64,000 nt of DNA from positions 1 through 64,000 of the forward strand of contig NZ_OCMS01000006.1 of NCBI RefSeq assembly GCF_900215325.1. The letters run 5' to 3'. Each line of letters starts with the position of its first letter. Position 1 is the stretch's first letter. The position numbers and the translations under genes were made by a program. Of this stretch, positions 62,090 to 64,000 are shown piece by piece. The notes below the pieces were generated by a model. It saw only the letters and a list, made by a program, of their open reading frames with translations. It was not told where the DNA came from and did not search any database. Source of the DNA: Fibrobacter sp. UWB16. Its GTDB lineage: Bacteria > Fibrobacterota > Fibrobacteria > Fibrobacterales > Fibrobacteraceae.

Positions 62090-63190
62090 CTAGATAGCCT
62101 TGACATATATTCTTTCCATTTTATCATCATCAAGATAAAATGCATTCTGTCTAATTTTTTTAGATTCATCGTATGCACAAACTTGAATTTTCCCTTGTTC
62201 GGCAAATTTTCTCAATGCCGCATTACCATGCTTAGGCATGGAACCATGTTCAAAGCAAAAATCTCGAATCTGTATATTTGTTTTTGAACCTGTTTTTAAG
62301 TAGGATATCAATTTATCTTCTAGACGATCCCTAAAGAATGATTCAAGAAATGATTCTTGCCCTTGGTTTCTCTTATCATATCCAGTTCCTTCTTCCTTGT
62401 CTATTTCCCATTTCGCTTCAACAAATTTTTCCAACCCTTTACGGTTACTAGAAAAATAAATCAAACAATTATGTCCCTTACCAGCATTATCTTGGATAAT
62501 GAAACTATCTACAAAAACCTTCAATTTGTTTCGAAGGGTATCTAAAATATTTCTAAGAAAGGCTACATCGCTTTTTATTGTATATAGTTCCGGTACAGAG
62601 ATGAATTCTTCTAAAAAAGTCTTTACGGCATTGGTCTCACCTTCATTACTTTTAAATCGGTAAATATGAGATAAGGGTAAAAAAAGCAAAAGTTCCGTAT
62701 CCCCATCACTTAAAATTTTCTTTATATCATTAAGATGTATACTCTTATAACCAAAAGGGTCTATAAAGAAAAACCTTTTGAAATAATTATGCGTTTTATG
62801 ATTTTCAATTATTAGAGGAAGAAAATCGGAATAATCCTGATTCTGAACATTTATCTTTACCCAACTTGTCTTTTGAATTTTGTGTTCTGCAACTAAAGCA
62901 TTCAATTTTTTGAAGTTTTCGGGGTTCATCTCATTAAAGCAAATCTTCACACGCAATCCATCCAAGAATGTTTGCGAAAGATAGTCCATCAATATCTTTG
63001 GACTACCAGGATTTCCATTTTCATCTTCGCCAGGGCCAGCAAACAAATCAGCTATATAAATTCGATCTTTTTTATTCCAGGGCAGTTTATACGCTTTACT
63101 TAATACCTTGAGATATCTTTTGATATACGCTTTATATATACTAAGCTTGGCTTTGGTCGAATCATTGAAACCTTCAAAAAATTCTGGCAT
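62090..63190 (-). CDS. tcmP: Three-Cys-motif partner protein (TcmP-like)
   Basis: The 366-residue protein starts MPEFFEGFNDSTKAKLSIYK and has IYIADLFAGPGEDENGNPGSP, a methyltransferase-like glycine loop, then FFIDPFGYKSI and ELLLFLPLSHIYRF. The C-terminal part (RNQGQESFLESFFRDRLED, then a winged-helix-like tail) fits the tcm_partner family. The GPG-like loop suggests AdoMet binding, but the family's activity is unknown. It follows the HNH gene after 3 bases and directly precedes the DUF5131 gene. The gene is AT-rich compared with neighbouring host genes, as expected for a mobile cassette. Confidence 0.85.
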   Translation of the reverse strand: MPEFFEGFNDSTKAKLSIYKAYIKRYLKVLSKAYKLPWNKKDRIYIADLFAGPGEDENGNPGSPKILMDYLSQTFLDGLRVKICFNEMNPENFKKLNALVAEHKIQKTSWVKINVQNQDYSDFLPLIIENHKTHNYFKRFFFIDPFGYKSIHLNDIKKILSDGDTELLLFLPLSHIYRFKSNEGETNAVKTFLEEFISVPELYTIKSDVAFLRNILDTLRNKLKVFVDSFIIQDNAGKGHNCLIYFSSNRKGLEKFVEAKWEIDKEEGTGYDKRNQGQESFLESFFRDRLEDKLISYLKTGSKTNIQIRDFCFEHGSMPKHGNAALRKFAEQGKIQVCAYDESKKIRQNAFYLDDDKMERIYVKAI

Positions 63191-63193
63191 ACT

Positions 63194-63949
63194 CTATCCC
63201 TTCCACACGTGTTCGCGGTGGTATTTCAGATATGGCAAGTGATGGGCGTCTATCCAGCGAAGACGCATATCGGGATAAATGCCTACCCTTTTCAGATTAG
63301 ATTCATTCAGCTGAGACGATAGCATAATGCAGCCGTTATCGTCAAAGGTGATTAGCCCCTTGTCAAAGAGTGCGTCCAGATTGGCACTCAATAAGAATCC
63401 GTTATACACATCGAGGCGTTCTTCAGCAGAGGTACATTCATTCCATGGCCTTGCATGGCTAGCACGAAGGATTTCTGGAATAATGCTGTTAGTGACGGCA
63501 CACGCACCTTTCCAGTAGTTCATTAGGGCTTCGCGATATACATCTTGGCCGACACGCTGTTTGACGGTTTCCTCGGTTTCGGTTGCAGGTAGGCCTCCAG
63601 CGACAATTTGTCGCCAACGCGTATTATATATTTCAATTGGTGTCGGCGGCAATGCAATGAACAGCTCTTGCATGCGGTGCAGTACACGGCGAAGCGACTC
63701 ATACTCACGTTCTTGCACTATGATTTTTTGAGATCCAACAACATCGAAAGCACCTCCGACATGGAGTTCCGATTCATTGAACGGAGCTGTAAAGGTCACA
63801 TCCATTTCGTGGTCGCAACACTTGATAGTGGCACGCTCGTTATGCGAGGCGCTACCAAGAGTGACGGAATCCAAGCCATCGGATTCCACGATGCTCCAGC
63901 CCGAATCGTCACCAGCCTTTTTAATCAGTTCCCGTTCAGTGAAGGTCAT
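63194..63949 (-). CDS. HNH endonuclease (HNH_2-like)
   Basis: The ATG at 63949 gives a 251-residue protein. A TTG at 63991 after an in-frame stop would overlap the presumed end of the previous gene, so it is less likely. The C-terminal half has RQRVGQDVYREALMNYWKGA followed by CAVTNSIIPEILRASHARPW and VYNGFLLSANLDALFDKGLI, the HNH_2 nuclease signature with its His and Asn/Asp positions. The N-terminal 100 residues form a separate domain with paired Cys (KCCDHEMDV). It precedes tcmP by 3 bases, so the three genes form an operon. Nuclease activity is inferred from the motif. Confidence 0.85.
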   Translation of the reverse strand: MTFTERELIKKAGDDSGWSIVESDGLDSVTLGSASHNERATIKCCDHEMDVTFTAPFNESELHVGGAFDVVGSQKIIVQEREYESLRRVLHRMQELFIALPPTPIEIYNTRWRQIVAGGLPATETEETVKQRVGQDVYREALMNYWKGACAVTNSIIPEILRASHARPWNECTSAEERLDVYNGFLLSANLDALFDKGLITFDDNGCIMLSSQLNESNLKRVGIYPDMRLRWIDAHHLPYLKYHREHVWKG

Positions 63950-63956
63950 AGTATTG

Positions 63957-64000
63957 TTAATAGGTTCCCGCGTTTTCGATAGCCTCTTCAATTAAATCGG
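63957..64000 (-). CDS. Possible 3' end of an upstream gene (cut by window edge)
   Basis: Reading the minus strand from the right edge, a frame gives DLIEEAIENAGTY and then TAA, ending 7 bases before the HNH start at 63949. Only 13 codons are visible, but composition and spacing suit the C-terminus of another gene in the same operon. Nothing can be said of its function. Confidence 0.3.
   Translation of the reverse strand, partial: DLIEEAIENAGTY

Overview
The window is a chromosomal segment of a Fibrobacter-type bacterium. The lineage call rests on two giant tandem fibro-slime proteins (45618-53463), a frameshifted copy of the Fibrobacter major paralogous domain (60643-61312), and a secreted esterase whose C-terminus looks like a type IX secretion sorting domain (31520-32941). 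Housekeeping genes have balanced base composition, while one block (about 9420-17390) is strikingly AT-rich and looks imported. Many intergenic gaps carry short GC-rich palindromes that end in the constant pentamer ATGAC.

Layout. 1-700 (minus): promoter, tRNA-Thr(UGU), tRNA-Tyr(GUA), tRNA-Thr(GGU) and the 5' end of tuf. 979-5980 (plus): YbgC-like thioesterase, RarA ATPase, a DUF4153-like membrane protein, and ahcY with a strong promoter and a structured leader. 6162-7785 (minus): a four-gene cassette with a zinc-finger/HTH regulator and a palindromic operator. 8047-8194: an RNA-like cluster of five hairpins. 8280-9416: an AAA+ ATPase with a degenerate Walker B motif.

9500-23407 is one co-directional minus-strand defence operon of about 14 kb. 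In transcription order it holds hsdR, hsdM, a small membrane coiled-coil protein, hsdS, a GHKL ATPase/STAS-like protein, an SMC-like ATPase with a C-terminal HEPN-like RNxxxxH motif, an HNH protein, and a Septu-like (PtuA/PtuB) ATPase plus HNH nuclease pair. The GHKL/SMC-HEPN/HNH trio has translationally coupled or nearly touching genes. It is the best candidate here for an undescribed system, possibly a PrrC/RloC-like guard tied to the type I restriction enzyme. A second nuclease cluster at the right edge (61361-63949, minus) holds an HNH nuclease, a TcmP-like protein and a DUF5131 three-cysteine protein.

23632-45247: a 54-aa protein, a von Willebrand A surface protein, two SGNH esterases, an ImmA/IrrE-like protein lacking its catalytic glutamate, MurJ, envelope lipoproteins, a P-loop ATPase, a PEGA protein, an LpoB-like protein with a companion lipoprotein, beta-barrel-like proteins, an OmpR/PhoB two-component pair, phosphofructokinase, TPR proteins and phosphate acetyltransferase. 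53668-60459: RNase G/E, an M23-like envelope protein lacking one active-site histidine, small proteins, dnaN, ttcA and a Schlafen/AlbA_2 regulator containing a 12-bp tandem repeat.

All functions are inferred from sequence motifs read by eye. No homology search, RNA folding or phylogeny was run.
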